A DNA stretch of 64,000 nucleotides from Halorientalis persicus (lineage in GTDB: Archaea; Halobacteriota; Halobacteria; Halobacteriales; Haloarculaceae), in contig NZ_FOCX01000009.1 of the NCBI RefSeq assembly GCF_900110215.1, positions 62,001-126,000 of the forward strand, written 5' to 3'. This document shows positions 40,778 to 50,574 of this stretch, in pieces. The stretch's first letter is position 1. Each line of letters starts with the position of its first letter. The translations under genes were made by a program, and so were the position numbers. The notes below the pieces were generated by a model, which worked only from the letters and a program-made list of their open reading frames with translations, was not told the origin of the DNA and did no database searches.

Positions 40778-41643
40778 TTTCACTGGTTCACTGCCTGCGT
40801 GATGTTGTAAACTGCACACATCAAGACGAGTTCTCGAAATTCACCGTACCAAGTTCGCGCACGCACGGTGTCGCCGAGCGTGCGCTTGATCGTCGAGAAA
40901 ACGGTCTCACACATCGCTCGTTGGCGGTATCGAGGCCCATCGATCCGCGCGTTGTGCGCGTGGTCGATGGGCCGGAACTCACGATGTTTGATCAGCGGTC
41001 TTACGCCCTCTTCGCGGAGTTTTTCGCGCGAATCCATCCAGTCGTAGCCTTTGTCGGCGGCGAGGCTGGCAAGGTCGCCCGCGTTACGGCGGGCGACCTG
41101 CCAGCCGAGCTGTGTGTCGTGCGTTTTCTCGGTCGTACAGTGAACGTCCAGAATCGCGTGACTGTCTGTGTCCACGAGAGCTGTTGTTTTGAGCGTTTGA
41201 ACCCGGTAATTCGTCCGGCGGCAGTAGTGTTTGCTGGCGTTTTCGCGGTCGAAGAACGTCGCGTCGATGGCGGCGTGTCCACTCGGGTCGTGCAGCTGCG
41301 CCGAATGGCGCAGCAGCACTCGCCAGAGTGCTGTCTTGATCCTGTCAAACCACTTCACTAGCGTTGAGTAATGTGGGAGATCGGCCGCTTCGAGGCCGAT
41401 CTCCCCGAGAATATGTGGCATCTCGCTCAGCAAATCAAGTGCTTCTCGGTAGGATTTCTCCAGGTAAACCCGCAGAAAGTGCAGCGACAGCACCGCAGAC
41501 TCGGCGAAGCCGCCACCCCCTTCGGGGGCGGCGACTTCGCCTTGCCCACCAACAGCATTTTTAGCCAACTGAACGACTTTGCTCGTGAAGCGGGAGATCT
41601 TCGACATGGACATCGCCGGTTTCCCGCTTCTTACTCCTAGTTC
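40770..41643 (-). mobile_element. IS5-family element
   Basis: The putative ends are GAACTTGATTTCAC at the left and the reverse complement of GAACTAGGAGTAAG at the right, sharing GAACT and little more, so the borders are approximate. It contains one transposase gene. It separates the island side from a decayed aldo/keto reductase. No target duplication could be recognised. Confidence 0.6.
40780..41613 (-). CDS. IS5-family transposase
   Basis: This 277-residue DDE transposase shows the first aspartate in GHAAIDATFFDRENASK, the second in ADKGYDWMDSREKLREEG, and the glutamate in RAMCETVFSTIKRTLGDT. The last matches the IS5-type Y/R-E-K region. The sequence fits the common haloarchaeal IS5 group of about 270-280 residues. 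Starts at 41613 or 41607 (MSKISRF) are equally possible. It appears intact. Confidence 0.85.
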   Translation of the reverse strand: MSMSKISRFTSKVVQLAKNAVGGQGEVAAPEGGGGFAESAVLSLHFLRVYLEKSYREALDLLSEMPHILGEIGLEAADLPHYSTLVKWFDRIKTALWRVLLRHSAQLHDPSGHAAIDATFFDRENASKHYCRRTNYRVQTLKTTALVDTDSHAILDVHCTTEKTHDTQLGWQVARRNAGDLASLAADKGYDWMDSREKLREEGVRPLIKHREFRPIDHAHNARIDGPRYRQRAMCETVFSTIKRTLGDTVRARTWYGEFRELVLMCAVYNITQAVNQ

Positions 41644-41649
41644 TAACGG

Positions 41650-42557
41650 TCCAGGCCGACGCGGTCCAGCGATTCACCAGAGCCGGACGAACTTCTTCGA
41701 CACAGCGAACGATTACTCTACCGGCGAATGCGAGTCAATCTTCGGTAGTTACTGGCGGACGCTTATCTGTAGAAGCGAATATTTGGGGTTTTGACTCTCT
41801 CTAATTACAGGTCCCGGTTTTCGTCACTCGGACAACTCACCCCCGATCTTCCGAAGGTATCGACGGCTACAGATGAATGCTATCGGATGACGACCGCGAA
41901 GAACATCCGAACCTCCAGCAGGCACTCGTACAGGGCGATCAAACATGAACGCTCATACAGCCTTGAGCTGCTGGGTGGACGCAATTGACCTCTACCAAGT
42001 ATCGTTAGGGACTACAGACGCCAATCGAACAGACGCTTCGCACCTGGCTGCATCGGCGATGTGGACCTACCAGTTCGTAGACGTGCTACACAGCAGGGAC
42101 ACACCCGGTCTTGAACGGTTCGCGACCAAGAGCACCACTACAACGGGCTCCACCGAGAGGATGCGATATTTCCCGCTGGCGAAAAAGGAGGCCATTGGGC
42201 CCCACTCCGTGGAGTCCGCTCGCACGCGGCGCCCCGGCCCGCCAGCACGAACAGTTGGACGGGGCAACGTGCGGTGAGACCATATCCTACTTCCATGACA
42301 TGCCCCATCTCCAGGGTGGTGGCGACATGATCGACGAACAGCTTGGGGAACTCGCTGCGGAGGCGGGGGTGACGATGGCACGGATAGATCTCGCATGGTT
42401 CCTCCGGCAGAACACGATCGACGTTACGATTATCGGTACCACCAGGATCGAGTACCTCGAAGATGCCGTTGGGGCGACCGACCTCGGTCTCTCGAACTCG
42501 GAGATTGAGTCCCTCGAGGAACCGTACGAACCGCTCCCTGTAGCCAGCCAAGACTGA
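41650..42557 (+). pseudogene. Decayed aldo/keto reductase
   Basis: Pieces of one reductase appear in order but in different frames. TNFFDTANDYSTGECESIFG lies near 41690. DAIDLYQVSLGTTDANRTD is near 41975 and AMWTYQFVDVLHSRDTPG near 42065. YFPLAKKEAIGPHSVESA lies near 42170. The C-terminus ARIDLAWFLRQNTIDVTIIG ... IESLEEPYEPLPV ends at 42557. The FDTAN and final EEPY motifs are family hallmarks. The N-terminal strands with the glycine-rich start are missing, possibly lost with the IS5 insertion. Several frameshifts and stops separate the parts, so no active enzyme is expected. Confidence 0.75.
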
Positions 42558-42598
42558 GGAGTGACAGGGACCGCCTGCCCAAGAATGGCCTGCGGAAC

Positions 42599-43264
42599 TC
42601 AGAACAGATCGACGGTGATCTCTCGTGTTTCGAGGTCGTCGACGAACGCCTCGGCGTCGGTTTCGATGGCCTCGAACGTGTCGTAGTGGACGGGTAAGAC
42701 AAGATCTGGGTCGACCGATACGGCGAACTCGGCGGCCTCGTGGCGGTCCATCGTGAAGTGTCCACCAATCGGTGGGATGAACACGTCAGCCTGAATCCCC
42801 TCGTGTTCTGGAAGAAAGTCAGTGTCGCTCGTGAAGTAGATGGTCGTGCCGTCGATGTCGAGTAGGAGGCCGACGACTTCACTTTCGGCGTGGAACGGGG
42901 CGCCGTCCTCGTCGACGTGCGGCCCGTCCGCCGCATTGTATGCGGGGACCGCCTCGACATCGATGCCACCAACTGTAACCGACTCGCCGTACGGGAGTTC
43001 GATGACGTCCCTATCGAGTGCTGTAGTGTCGATGGTCTCGTAGGCGACAACCGTGGCGTTGGGACTGGCGACGGCGTCGATCCCGTCGGGGTCGTAGTGG
43101 TCGGGGTCGTCGTGAGTGCTGAACACGACATCCCCGTCGTGGGGTTCGTCGTCGAGAACGTCGCTCCAGGGGTCGATGTAGAGGACGCGACCGTCGTCGG
43201 TTTCGATTCGAACCGAAGCATGTCCGAGGCGCTCGAACGTCAAGCCGCCTAACTTACTACTCAT
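42599..43264 (-). CDS. Metallo-beta-lactamase-fold hydrolase (UlaG-like)
   Basis: This 221-residue cytoplasmic protein has the UlaG-like arrangement. LGHASVRIET is the first strand with the conserved GHA. DVVFSTHDDPDHYDPDG corresponds to the metal-binding HxHxDH loop, here HDDPDH. The third part is FTSDTDFLPEHEGIQ, where the aspartate bridges the metals, and VLPVHYDTFEAIE closes it. Substrate unknown. The start is taken at ATG 43264. The gene lies between the decayed reductase and the alcohol dehydrogenase on the same strand as the latter, 114 nt apart. Confidence 0.8.
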   Translation of the reverse strand: MSSKLGGLTFERLGHASVRIETDDGRVLYIDPWSDVLDDEPHDGDVVFSTHDDPDHYDPDGIDAVASPNATVVAYETIDTTALDRDVIELPYGESVTVGGIDVEAVPAYNAADGPHVDEDGAPFHAESEVVGLLLDIDGTTIYFTSDTDFLPEHEGIQADVFIPPIGGHFTMDRHEAAEFAVSVDPDLVLPVHYDTFEAIETDAEAFVDDLETREITVDLF

Positions 43265-43378
43265 ACGGGGTGGTGTTGTAGCGTTCCGATTATGAATGTG
43301 TTCCACGCCGAACTCTTGCGGTTGACCGGTGGAAACACGGTCTCGACTATTGCGGCAGTGTTTGTCGGCAGCGTTCGC

Positions 43379-44395
43379 TCAGGGTTCTAGGACGACCCGG
43401 AACCGCGCCTCATTCTCGACCATGCGCTCGTAGGCCGCCGCGACCTGGTCCAGCGGATAGGTCTCGATTTCGGGGGACACGTCGCGCAGCGCACTGAATT
43501 CCAGGGTGTCTTGGGAGTCACGGGCGTGGCCGGAGGCCCACCCTTCAACGCCGCCGCGGGTCTGGACAAGCGTGTTGGCGTCTACCTCGATAGGGCCACC
43601 GGGAACGCCGACCACGACTACGGAGCCGTCGATGCCGACGCCGTCGACCACCGATGAGATGGCGTCGCTGGAGGGGGCCGTGGCGAGGACGACCTGTGCG
43701 CCGCCGAGGGCTTGTAACCGCTCGGCGGGGTCAGTCTCGGCGGCGTTCACGAAGTGGTCTGCACCAAGCGAGCGCGCGAGGTCCTCCTTATCGGGGCTCT
43801 GTGAGATCGCGACGGTTTCGTAGCCGGCGGCGTGGGCGTACTGGAGTCCGAGGTGGCCAAGACCTCCCACGCCCTGGACGGCCACGAGGTCGCCCGGTCG
43901 GGCGTCGCTGTTCCGCAGGGCGTTGAACGTCGTGACGCCGGCACAGAGCAGCGGCGCGGCGTCGGCTGCATCAAGCTCCTCGGGCACCGCTGCGACGGCC
44001 TCGCTCGGAACGGTCACGTACTCGGCGTACCCGCCGTCGAACGTGATGCCCGTTATCTCGCCGTTCTCACACTGGAGAAAGTTCCCGCGGCGGCAGGGCT
44101 CGCAGGTGAAACAGTGGCCGCCGTGCCAGCCTGCGCCGACTCGGTCGCCCTCGGCCCAGGTGGTGACGCCCTCACCCGTCGCATCGACGCAACCGGCGAT
44201 CTCGTGACCGGGGACGTGGGGAAAGCTGATTCCTGGATACGTTCCTTCCTTGGCGAAGACGTCGCTGTGACAGATTCCACAGGCTTCAACGGCGATCCTG
44301 ACCTCGTCTGGGCCGGGGTCGGGAACGTCACGTTCGACGAGTTCGAAGTCCCCGCCCGCTTCCGGAACGATTACGGCACGCATCGTATCAGACAT
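43379..44395 (-). CDS. Zinc-dependent alcohol dehydrogenase (MDR family)
   Basis: This 338-residue medium-chain dehydrogenase has catalytic zinc ligands CGICHSDVFAKEG and GHE in HVPGHEIAGCVDATG. The structural zinc loop CFTCEPCRRGNFLQCENG has four cysteines, and the Rossmann motif is AVQGVGGLGHLGLQYAHAAG. It oxidises a primary alcohol or reduces an aldehyde with NAD(P). The start at 44395 could also be 44383. It is divergent from the LLM-type oxidoreductase, with about 110 nt between, so a shared regulatory region is likely. Confidence 0.9.
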   Translation of the reverse strand: MSDTMRAVIVPEAGGDFELVERDVPDPGPDEVRIAVEACGICHSDVFAKEGTYPGISFPHVPGHEIAGCVDATGEGVTTWAEGDRVGAGWHGGHCFTCEPCRRGNFLQCENGEITGITFDGGYAEYVTVPSEAVAAVPEELDAADAAPLLCAGVTTFNALRNSDARPGDLVAVQGVGGLGHLGLQYAHAAGYETVAISQSPDKEDLARSLGADHFVNAAETDPAERLQALGGAQVVLATAPSSDAISSVVDGVGIDGSVVVVGVPGGPIEVDANTLVQTRGGVEGWASGHARDSQDTLEFSALRDVSPEIETYPLDQVAAAYERMVENEARFRVVLEP

Positions 44396-44508
44396 AACAC
44401 CGGTCTTATGTCTTGGATGCCGAAAAAGACTGTCATCTCGGGTTTTTCGATAGAATCCGTGGCGATTCTATCAGGGGATTTTTTGGGGTACTCGTCCGCA
44501 TTGTTTGT

Positions 44509-45468
44509 ATGCGACTCGGCTATCACTGTGCGTCGTTTCACTTTCCCGAAAGCGATGCGTCGGCGTTTGAATCGGCGATATCGCTGGCGCGACGGCTCGA
44601 TGAGGCCGGCTTCGATTGGTTTTCGACGATGGACCACCTCTGGCAGTTGCCCTTCGTTGGACAGCGCGACGAACCCTACTTCGACGCGTACACGACCCTC
44701 CCGGCCGTCGCTCGGGAGACTGACCGGATGGAGATGGGCGCGCTGGTTACTAGTCCCCACTACCGGAACCCGGCCATGCTTGGCCGCCAGCTGACGACGC
44801 TCGACCACGCCAGCGACGGGCGGGCGGTATTCGGGATCGGTGCCGGCTGGTTCGAAGAGGAGTACGACGCCTACGGCTTCGAGTACCCCGATCCGGAACG
44901 ACGCGTCCACGATCTCCGGGACACTGTCTCGCTCGTCCAGGCAATGTGGCGCAAGTCCTCCCCACTGAGCCACGAGACGGACAGGCACAGCGTCGAGGAC
45001 CTGTATCTGGAACCCAAGCCCGTACAGGATGGTGGACCCGACGTACTGGTCGGCGGGGGTGGCGAGGATCTGCTCCTGAAGGCTGTTGCCGACCTCGCCG
45101 ACCGGTGGAACGTCCCGGGAGTGAGTCCTGATGCCTTCGAGCGGAAGCTCGGGATCCTTGCGGAATACTGCGAGCGGTTCGGCACGGATTTCGACGCGAT
45201 CGAAAAGACCGTCCTGCAGACGGCAGTCATTCGTGACTCGGCCGAGGCAGCGCATGACGCCTACGAGCGCCTCCAGCGGGAGACCGCGGCTGCTGACCCG
45301 ACACCCCGTGACGATCACCGGGGGCTCGTTGGCACTCCCGAGGAGGTGCTCGATGGGCTGGAGACGTTTGACGAGCTCGGTGCCGAGATGGTCATGGTCC
45401 GGGCCGAGCGGAACGATCCCGAAACGATTGACCATCTCGTCGAGGACGTCCTCACGAGTATGGACTGA
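44509..45468 (+). CDS. LLM-class F420-type oxidoreductase
   Basis: This 319-residue luciferase-like TIM barrel begins MRLGYHCASFHFPESDASAF. The family segment GFDWFSTMDHLWQLP follows, then MEMGALVTSPHYRNPAMLGR and RAVFGIGAGWFEEEYDAYGF (the GxGWxExE motif). GPDVLVGGGGEDLLLKAVAD lies near the end. Haloarchaeal members use F420H2 with a small organic substrate. The start at 44509 is set by the conserved first strand. Its neighbour, the alcohol dehydrogenase, is divergent. Confidence 0.85.
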   Translation: MRLGYHCASFHFPESDASAFESAISLARRLDEAGFDWFSTMDHLWQLPFVGQRDEPYFDAYTTLPAVARETDRMEMGALVTSPHYRNPAMLGRQLTTLDHASDGRAVFGIGAGWFEEEYDAYGFEYPDPERRVHDLRDTVSLVQAMWRKSSPLSHETDRHSVEDLYLEPKPVQDGGPDVLVGGGGEDLLLKAVADLADRWNVPGVSPDAFERKLGILAEYCERFGTDFDAIEKTVLQTAVIRDSAEAAHDAYERLQRETAAADPTPRDDHRGLVGTPEEVLDGLETFDELGAEMVMVRAERNDPETIDHLVEDVLTSMD

Positions 45469-45493
45469 CTGGCGCCGTCGAAACCTACGGCGG

Positions 45494-45580
45494 CTGCTAG
45501 CCGCTCTGTGACATCCTCACACGGCCTACTGTGAAGCCGTGGGATTCCCACGTTGGGATATTAGGGTCTACCCCAGTCTT
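45494..45580. mobile_element. IS200/IS605-type left-end remnant
   Basis: GACATCCTCACACGG ... GAAGCCGTGGGATTCCCACG, then TTGGGATATTAGG, has the form of the left end of haloarchaeal IS200/IS605 elements. No open reading frame is attached. Confidence 0.4.
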
Positions 45581-45623
45581 CATCAGCACGAATGTTCTTC
45601 GGATCGCCGATTGCTATCTTTGC

Positions 45624-46250
45624 TCAATTATATACACCGTTTTCAAGATAGGAATGGATACTCTGGTGAACTGGTGTTAGGTCTGGTTGGGTTCTTGTTG
45701 CACGTCGAGAAAATGTACCGAGAATAAACGTACTCAGTGTCGTAGCGACATGATTTGGATCTACGTCTCTGAACTCACCTTCATCAATCCCGCGCTGAAT
45801 AATCGTTGCTAAGTGCTCCTCATGACGGTTATCAATCGCTAAAATTCGATCTCTGTAGTCCGGATCATGAGTTGCTTGTGCCCGAACCTGAATGAAAACT
45901 CTAAGTAGATCATCAGATGGGGGGTTAATTTCAACAGCAGATGAAGAAGCACGTTCACCTAATAATATGCTATCTAAGATGGCTTCTAAGTGCGTTTTTG
46001 GATCTATATCTGATGTTTGAATTAGGTCTGATTCGATCATGTCAAGAACATACTCAACAAATGATAATAGTAGATCGTCTTTGTCTGAGTAGTGATGATA
46101 GACAGATGCCTTCTGCAAACCAACTTCATCTGCAATACGCTTGATAGAGAGTCCAGAATATCCCTCTTCCTGTAAAACTTCAAATGCAGCCTGCAGTATC
46201 TCTTCTTGTGTATCCGTTGGCGGATCAGCAAAGAGATCTTCCGAAACCAT
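45624..46250 (-). CDS. TetR/AcrR-family regulator
   Basis: This 208-residue protein has the TetR DNA-binding helices in residues 10-58: TQEEILQAAFEVLQEEGYSG, LSIKRIADEVGLQKASVYHH and YSDKDDLLLSFVEYVLDMI. A long ligand-binding domain follows. The start MVSEDLF at 46250 is preferred over an upstream ATG. Its base composition is more A+T-rich than neighbouring genes. It is divergent from the S-layer-like protein and RND gene at 46490-50448 and probably represses them and itself through the palindrome at 46327. Confidence 0.85.
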   Translation of the reverse strand: MVSEDLFADPPTDTQEEILQAAFEVLQEEGYSGLSIKRIADEVGLQKASVYHHYSDKDDLLLSFVEYVLDMIESDLIQTSDIDPKTHLEAILDSILLGERASSSAVEINPPSDDLLRVFIQVRAQATHDPDYRDRILAIDNRHEEHLATIIQRGIDEGEFRDVDPNHVATTLSTFILGTFSRRATRTQPDLTPVHQSIHSYLENGVYN

Positions 46251-46326
46251 ACTATTGTAGTTGAGGAACGAGATTGTGAAGATTCCGGTCACCAGTTCGC
46301 GAAGCTGAATATAAAAATTTTTAATC

Positions 46327-46341
46327 AACCAAGCGTTCGTT
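46327..46341. promoter_or_regulatory. Candidate TetR operator
   Basis: AACCAAGCGTTCGTT has the dyad AACnAA-N3-TTnGTT. It lies between the TetR gene and the exporter operon, next to the A+T-rich AATATAAAAATTTTTA. Confidence 0.4.
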
Positions 46342-46489
46342 AGTCCTGTTATAGCCAATGGCCATCACTAAGCCAGCATTCTACAGTAACATAGACTTAG
46401 AAAGGCAACTAAACTCGCATCGTCACGATCAGCTGTCAAACGGATTTTCGTTGATGCAGCACAACTAAGTCACCGACTTCTTGAAACAA

Positions 46490-48142
46490 ATGTCACGTAC
46501 GTTACCATACTCATATGTATCGTCCCGGCATATGATTATTATTGTTGCAGTGCTGGTTGCACTGGCTACAGTACCACTTCCAGTAGTAGCAGCTGAAAAT
46601 CTCGTAACAGGCGAGCCAGAGATCAGTATTTCATCGCCTGATGCGACATTCGAGGCTAGCTCCTCACAGACTCTGTCACTGAGTGTCACCAATGATGGGG
46701 AAATCCGCAAAGGTGGACAACCAGAATACGAACAGGAAGTCCAAACGGCGCGTAACATGCGGATTGAAGTCTTAGAGGATCGCATTGATGCGCCGATTGA
46801 TATCAAAACGGGGTCTCAGACTGTCAGCAGGTTAGCTAGTGGTGGGACCGCATCATTACAATACCAACTTGAGATCGGCGATGCGAAGCCAGGTACATAT
46901 CGGATTCCTGTCGAGGTTTCGTATGAGCACACTCGTGCGATTACATATGGACCGTATCGTGATACAGAACGTACAGAATCAGAAGACGATGACATACAAT
47001 ACATCACAATTACAATAGAAGATAAACCTCAGTTCAGCATCGTCGACACTGATACCAATGCTATCCATGCAGGCGACAATGGTGAATTTGCGTTTTCGCT
47101 CAAAAACACTGGAACCAGAGAAGCGACCGATACACGCGTTACACTATCGACACAGACATCCGGGGTCTACTTCGGGACGGGGGCTAGCCCCTCACAGACC
47201 ACATCCGTGTTTCTGTCCTCGCTTGCGCCAAATGAGACACGCCGCCTCTCGACTGAGATGGGAGCCAGCACCGATGTCTCGGCTGGTACATACCCAATTG
47301 TAGTAACTGCCGAATACGAGAATGACAACGGAATTACTGAAACATCGGATCAGCTACAGACGGGGATAACTATTCAATCGGAGCGTAAATTCACCCTTCA
47401 GAACCTGTCCACGACGGATTTCCGCGTTGACGAGCCAGAAGCACAAATCCAAGGGGAGCTAGTTAACGAGGGTGATAGTACTGTCCATAACGCCGTTGTC
47501 CAGATGAATCAAAAACAGGGGATCACTATCACAAACGGTGAGTCTGCAGTCGGTGATCTCGGTCCCGGCGACGCAGTGCCTATCTCATTTACTGTAGATA
47601 TTCCTCCATCTGTCGAGCCAAGTACCCAGTCGTTTAGCTACACAGTTGAGTACGAAAACGCCGATGGTGATGTGCTCACAACTTCGACGCCAATCCGAAA
47701 ATCGCTCCAGATCGAACCAGAACGCGATCGGTTCAAGGTTGTAGGAGTTAACACCTCAGTTGCATCTGGAGGAAGCGGCACACTCACTGTGAGCCTGCGT
47801 TACACTGGGTCTGAGCCTGTCAAGAATGCAAATGCGAAACTATTCACGAGTGACCCACTTTCGGCATCTGATGATGGTGCCTACCTTGGAAGGGTTGAAC
47901 CGAACGAAACTGTGTCTGCAACATTCCAAGTCAGCGCTACAGACGATGCACTCAACAAGTCATACAGTTCCTCGATTGAGGTTCGATATGACGAACAGGA
48001 TGGCGATACACGCTTTACAGGCTCACTCTCTGTAGGTGTGCCTGTCAAGGAATCATCCGGTGGGATTCCGTTCCTCCCAGTTGGCCTCCTTGCGGGTGGG
48101 ATTATTCTCGCTGGTGGATTTGTCGTCTATAAACGGAGATAG
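46490..48142 (+). CDS. Membrane-anchored extracellular protein with repeated beta domains (COG1361-like)
   Basis: This 550-residue protein has a signal sequence MIIIVAVLVALATVPLPVVA near residues 15-35 and several immunoglobulin-like (CARDB/COG1361) repeats. Examples are FSIVDTDTNAIHAGDNGEFA, then FTLQNLSTTDFRVDEPEAQI, then FKVVGVNTSVASGGSGTLTV. The C-terminal membrane helix is FLPVGLLAGGIILAGGFVVY followed by KRR. The bulk should be outside the cell. Genes like this commonly accompany RND transporters in haloarchaea, where they may act as a periplasm-like adaptor. It lies 11 nt before the RND gene in one operon. Confidence 0.8.
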   Translation: MSRTLPYSYVSSRHMIIIVAVLVALATVPLPVVAAENLVTGEPEISISSPDATFEASSSQTLSLSVTNDGEIRKGGQPEYEQEVQTARNMRIEVLEDRIDAPIDIKTGSQTVSRLASGGTASLQYQLEIGDAKPGTYRIPVEVSYEHTRAITYGPYRDTERTESEDDDIQYITITIEDKPQFSIVDTDTNAIHAGDNGEFAFSLKNTGTREATDTRVTLSTQTSGVYFGTGASPSQTTSVFLSSLAPNETRRLSTEMGASTDVSAGTYPIVVTAEYENDNGITETSDQLQTGITIQSERKFTLQNLSTTDFRVDEPEAQIQGELVNEGDSTVHNAVVQMNQKQGITITNGESAVGDLGPGDAVPISFTVDIPPSVEPSTQSFSYTVEYENADGDVLTTSTPIRKSLQIEPERDRFKVVGVNTSVASGGSGTLTVSLRYTGSEPVKNANAKLFTSDPLSASDDGAYLGRVEPNETVSATFQVSATDDALNKSYSSSIEVRYDEQDGDTRFTGSLSVGVPVKESSGGIPFLPVGLLAGGIILAGGFVVYKRR

Positions 48143-48153
48143 TAGAACCAACG

Positions 48154-50448
48154 ATGTGGGACCTTCGCGATCTCTTCCGAAAGTTGGGAAAGACCATTCA
48201 AGCCCGGCCAGTCCTCACGCTTCTCTTCGCTATTGGATTGGTTGGAATTGCCATCACTGGCGCTGCACAGATTGAAAATGTTACTGGCACCGAAGCCTTC
48301 GTTGGCAGTAATCCGACACTCGATACCTATCAGGAGACATTTGATCGTGGGAGTGTTGCAACACTAGTCAGAGGTGAGGTTTCAGAGCCTGCAACAATGC
48401 GGGCGATCGATCGCTATGATCGGCGGCTGTCACAGACTGAGAACGTAGAGCAGGTTGTCAGTCCTGCTGATCGCGTTCGTCGTGAGTATGGACGCATTCC
48501 GGATTCGGAGGCAAAAATCAGGGCAGTCGTTGGGACCTCTGACTCCACGATTGTAACCACCGTTCTCAGCTCGGATCTAAGCCAGCAAGAAACCCGGCCA
48601 GTCTACACGAAGGCCACAGAAGCGCGTGATTGGGCGCAGTTCCCGAGTGATATCGAAGTCACGATCACAGGCCAACCAGCCTTCTCGGCACAGCTATCGT
48701 CGCTAATCCAGCAGAGTACACAACAACTCTTGGGGCTGGCGGTTGGTCTAATGATTATTGCTCTGTTTTTCTTGTTCCGCGGGGTTCGACTACGTCTCCT
48801 TCCAATTGTTGCTGTCTTTACTGGCGTCATCTGGACGTTCGGAGCGATGGGGTATGCTGGCGTCCCGAACTCGACGCTGACAAGCGCTGTGTTCCCGATT
48901 CTTATCGGATTGGGGATTGACTATTCAGTCCAGTTCCATGAACGGTATGAAGAGGAACTCAGCAACGCTCCACCAAAAAAAGCACTACCAAAGGCGTTGA
49001 GTGGTATCGGACCACCGGTTCTGATCGCTGTTATCGCAGCTGCCCTCGGGTTTGGGGCGACATGGTTCTCGACGCTTGGAACGCCAGCCTTTGTCTGGTT
49101 CGCCCAGACTGCCATACTTGGTGTACTCCTCACATTTATAGCTGCGATACTAATACTACTACCACTTCTAACGCTATATACACGGTGGCGGAAGCCGGAT
49201 GAGGGTTCGTCAGACACAGCAGCATCGCCAGATGCTAAAGACCAGCAAGCCCACGACACTGCGTCAACCACGCAGTCTGATATTGGCACGATGGGACAAA
49301 CCCTTGGACGAATCTCTCGAATTATGGCGTCGCATCCCTTTGCTGTCCTTGGTATTGCACTTATCCTCACAACGGGTGGCTTCTATGCGGGGTCTGATCT
49401 GGAGACGCTGGCTGATACCGAGGAGTTCATTCCACAGGATCTCCCTGCTCTGACTGATCTGCAGCAGTTCCGGTCAGAAACTGGTGGTGGCAGCAGTGTT
49501 CAGTATAGTGTCCTGGTGAGTGGCGACCAACTTCAAGATCCAGAGACATTACGTTGGATGGAGCGCTATCGCGCTGTGGCTGTCGGGAAACCCTTGATCA
49601 CAGGAATGGAGACGCCAGCAACGACGATCAAGGAATACAATAACGGAACACTGCCCAAAACTAAGGGTGGTGTCGACCGAACCCTAGCCCGGATTCCAGC
49701 AGAGGATAAACAGCGCTTCTACAACGACGGGTATGCCCACATCACAGTTATCGGTGCCCAGAATATGAACACCCAGGAGCAACTGGACCTCCTCGATAAT
49801 GTTGACACAGCAACAGATCTGAGTCAACCACCTGCTGGAGTTGAGGCTGAGATCACTGGCCAAGCAGCAGCTGCGACTCCAGCAATCATCTCCCAGATCG
49901 AACAGCGGAACTTCACCACAGGGCTTGGGGTTGTGCTTGTCTTTGCAGCCCTATTGCTCTATTACCGGAATCTGCTCCGTGCCGTTGCTCCACTGGTTCC
50001 GATGCTGTTCGTGATCGGCTGGCAGAACCTATACATGGCCGTACTCTCGATTCCAGTATCGCCATTAGGCGCATCGCTTGGTGCGATGACTGTCGGCATC
50101 GGCGCAGAGTATACGATCATCGTCATGGAGCGATACTTCGAGGAAGTCAAGCAGGCTGGTGTGTCACGTCTCGATGCTGTTGAGACGGCTGGAGCACGCG
50201 TTGGTAAAGCCATTAGCGTTTCTGGTCTTACGACGATATTTGGGTTCTCAGCGCTAACGCTGTCACCCTTCCCGATGCTCTCGGACTTTGGCTTTCTTAC
50301 TGTTGGCGTCATCTTCCTGACGCTCGTGGCGGCCATCGCAACGTTGCCACCAACACTGATTGTTCTCGGTCGCTTGTCTGATGTGATTGAAGAGCTTTGG
50401 ACTTCAGAGCCAGCCCCACGTACGGTTGCTGAACAGTCAGACAAATAG
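48154..50448 (+). CDS. RND/MMPL-family transporter
   Basis: This 764-residue integral membrane exporter has N-terminal helix PVLTLLFAIGLVGIAITG followed by a large extracellular loop. The helix set LLGLAVGLMIIALFFLFRGV, then TSAVFPILIGLGIDYSVQFH (GLGIDYSVQFHERY, RND motif), carries the first half. The second half repeats this pattern (FTTGLGVVLVFAALLLYY, then GAMTVGIGAEYTIIVMERYF). It is two homologous halves with about 12 helices, as in MMPL and hopanoid-type RND exporters. It likely exports a lipophilic substrate by proton antiport. Regulated by the divergent TetR. Confidence 0.85.
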   Translation: MWDLRDLFRKLGKTIQARPVLTLLFAIGLVGIAITGAAQIENVTGTEAFVGSNPTLDTYQETFDRGSVATLVRGEVSEPATMRAIDRYDRRLSQTENVEQVVSPADRVRREYGRIPDSEAKIRAVVGTSDSTIVTTVLSSDLSQQETRPVYTKATEARDWAQFPSDIEVTITGQPAFSAQLSSLIQQSTQQLLGLAVGLMIIALFFLFRGVRLRLLPIVAVFTGVIWTFGAMGYAGVPNSTLTSAVFPILIGLGIDYSVQFHERYEEELSNAPPKKALPKALSGIGPPVLIAVIAAALGFGATWFSTLGTPAFVWFAQTAILGVLLTFIAAILILLPLLTLYTRWRKPDEGSSDTAASPDAKDQQAHDTASTTQSDIGTMGQTLGRISRIMASHPFAVLGIALILTTGGFYAGSDLETLADTEEFIPQDLPALTDLQQFRSETGGGSSVQYSVLVSGDQLQDPETLRWMERYRAVAVGKPLITGMETPATTIKEYNNGTLPKTKGGVDRTLARIPAEDKQRFYNDGYAHITVIGAQNMNTQEQLDLLDNVDTATDLSQPPAGVEAEITGQAAAATPAIISQIEQRNFTTGLGVVLVFAALLLYYRNLLRAVAPLVPMLFVIGWQNLYMAVLSIPVSPLGASLGAMTVGIGAEYTIIVMERYFEEVKQAGVSRLDAVETAGARVGKAISVSGLTTIFGFSALTLSPFPMLSDFGFLTVGVIFLTLVAAIATLPPTLIVLGRLSDVIEELWTSEPAPRTVAEQSDK

Positions 50449-50462
50449 GCTGCTACAGTGAA

Positions 50463-50496
50463 CGCACCCCGGGGTCAAGCCCCGGGGCAGTCGCCT
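50463..50496 (+). terminator. Strong hairpin after the RND gene, IS605-end-like
   Basis: CCCCGGGG-TCAAG-CCCCGGGG is an 8-bp stem with a 5-nt loop, 18 nt after the transporter stop. It may end the operon. Its sequence and loop are those of the IS605-type hairpins at 18311, 32065 and 60861. Confidence 0.5.
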
Positions 50497-50574
50497 TGAC
50501 CGCGCGTACAACTTCGGCCTTTTATTTCTATTTTTTTGAGAGTCGGGCTATAGTAGTCGCTAGAAATAATTACT

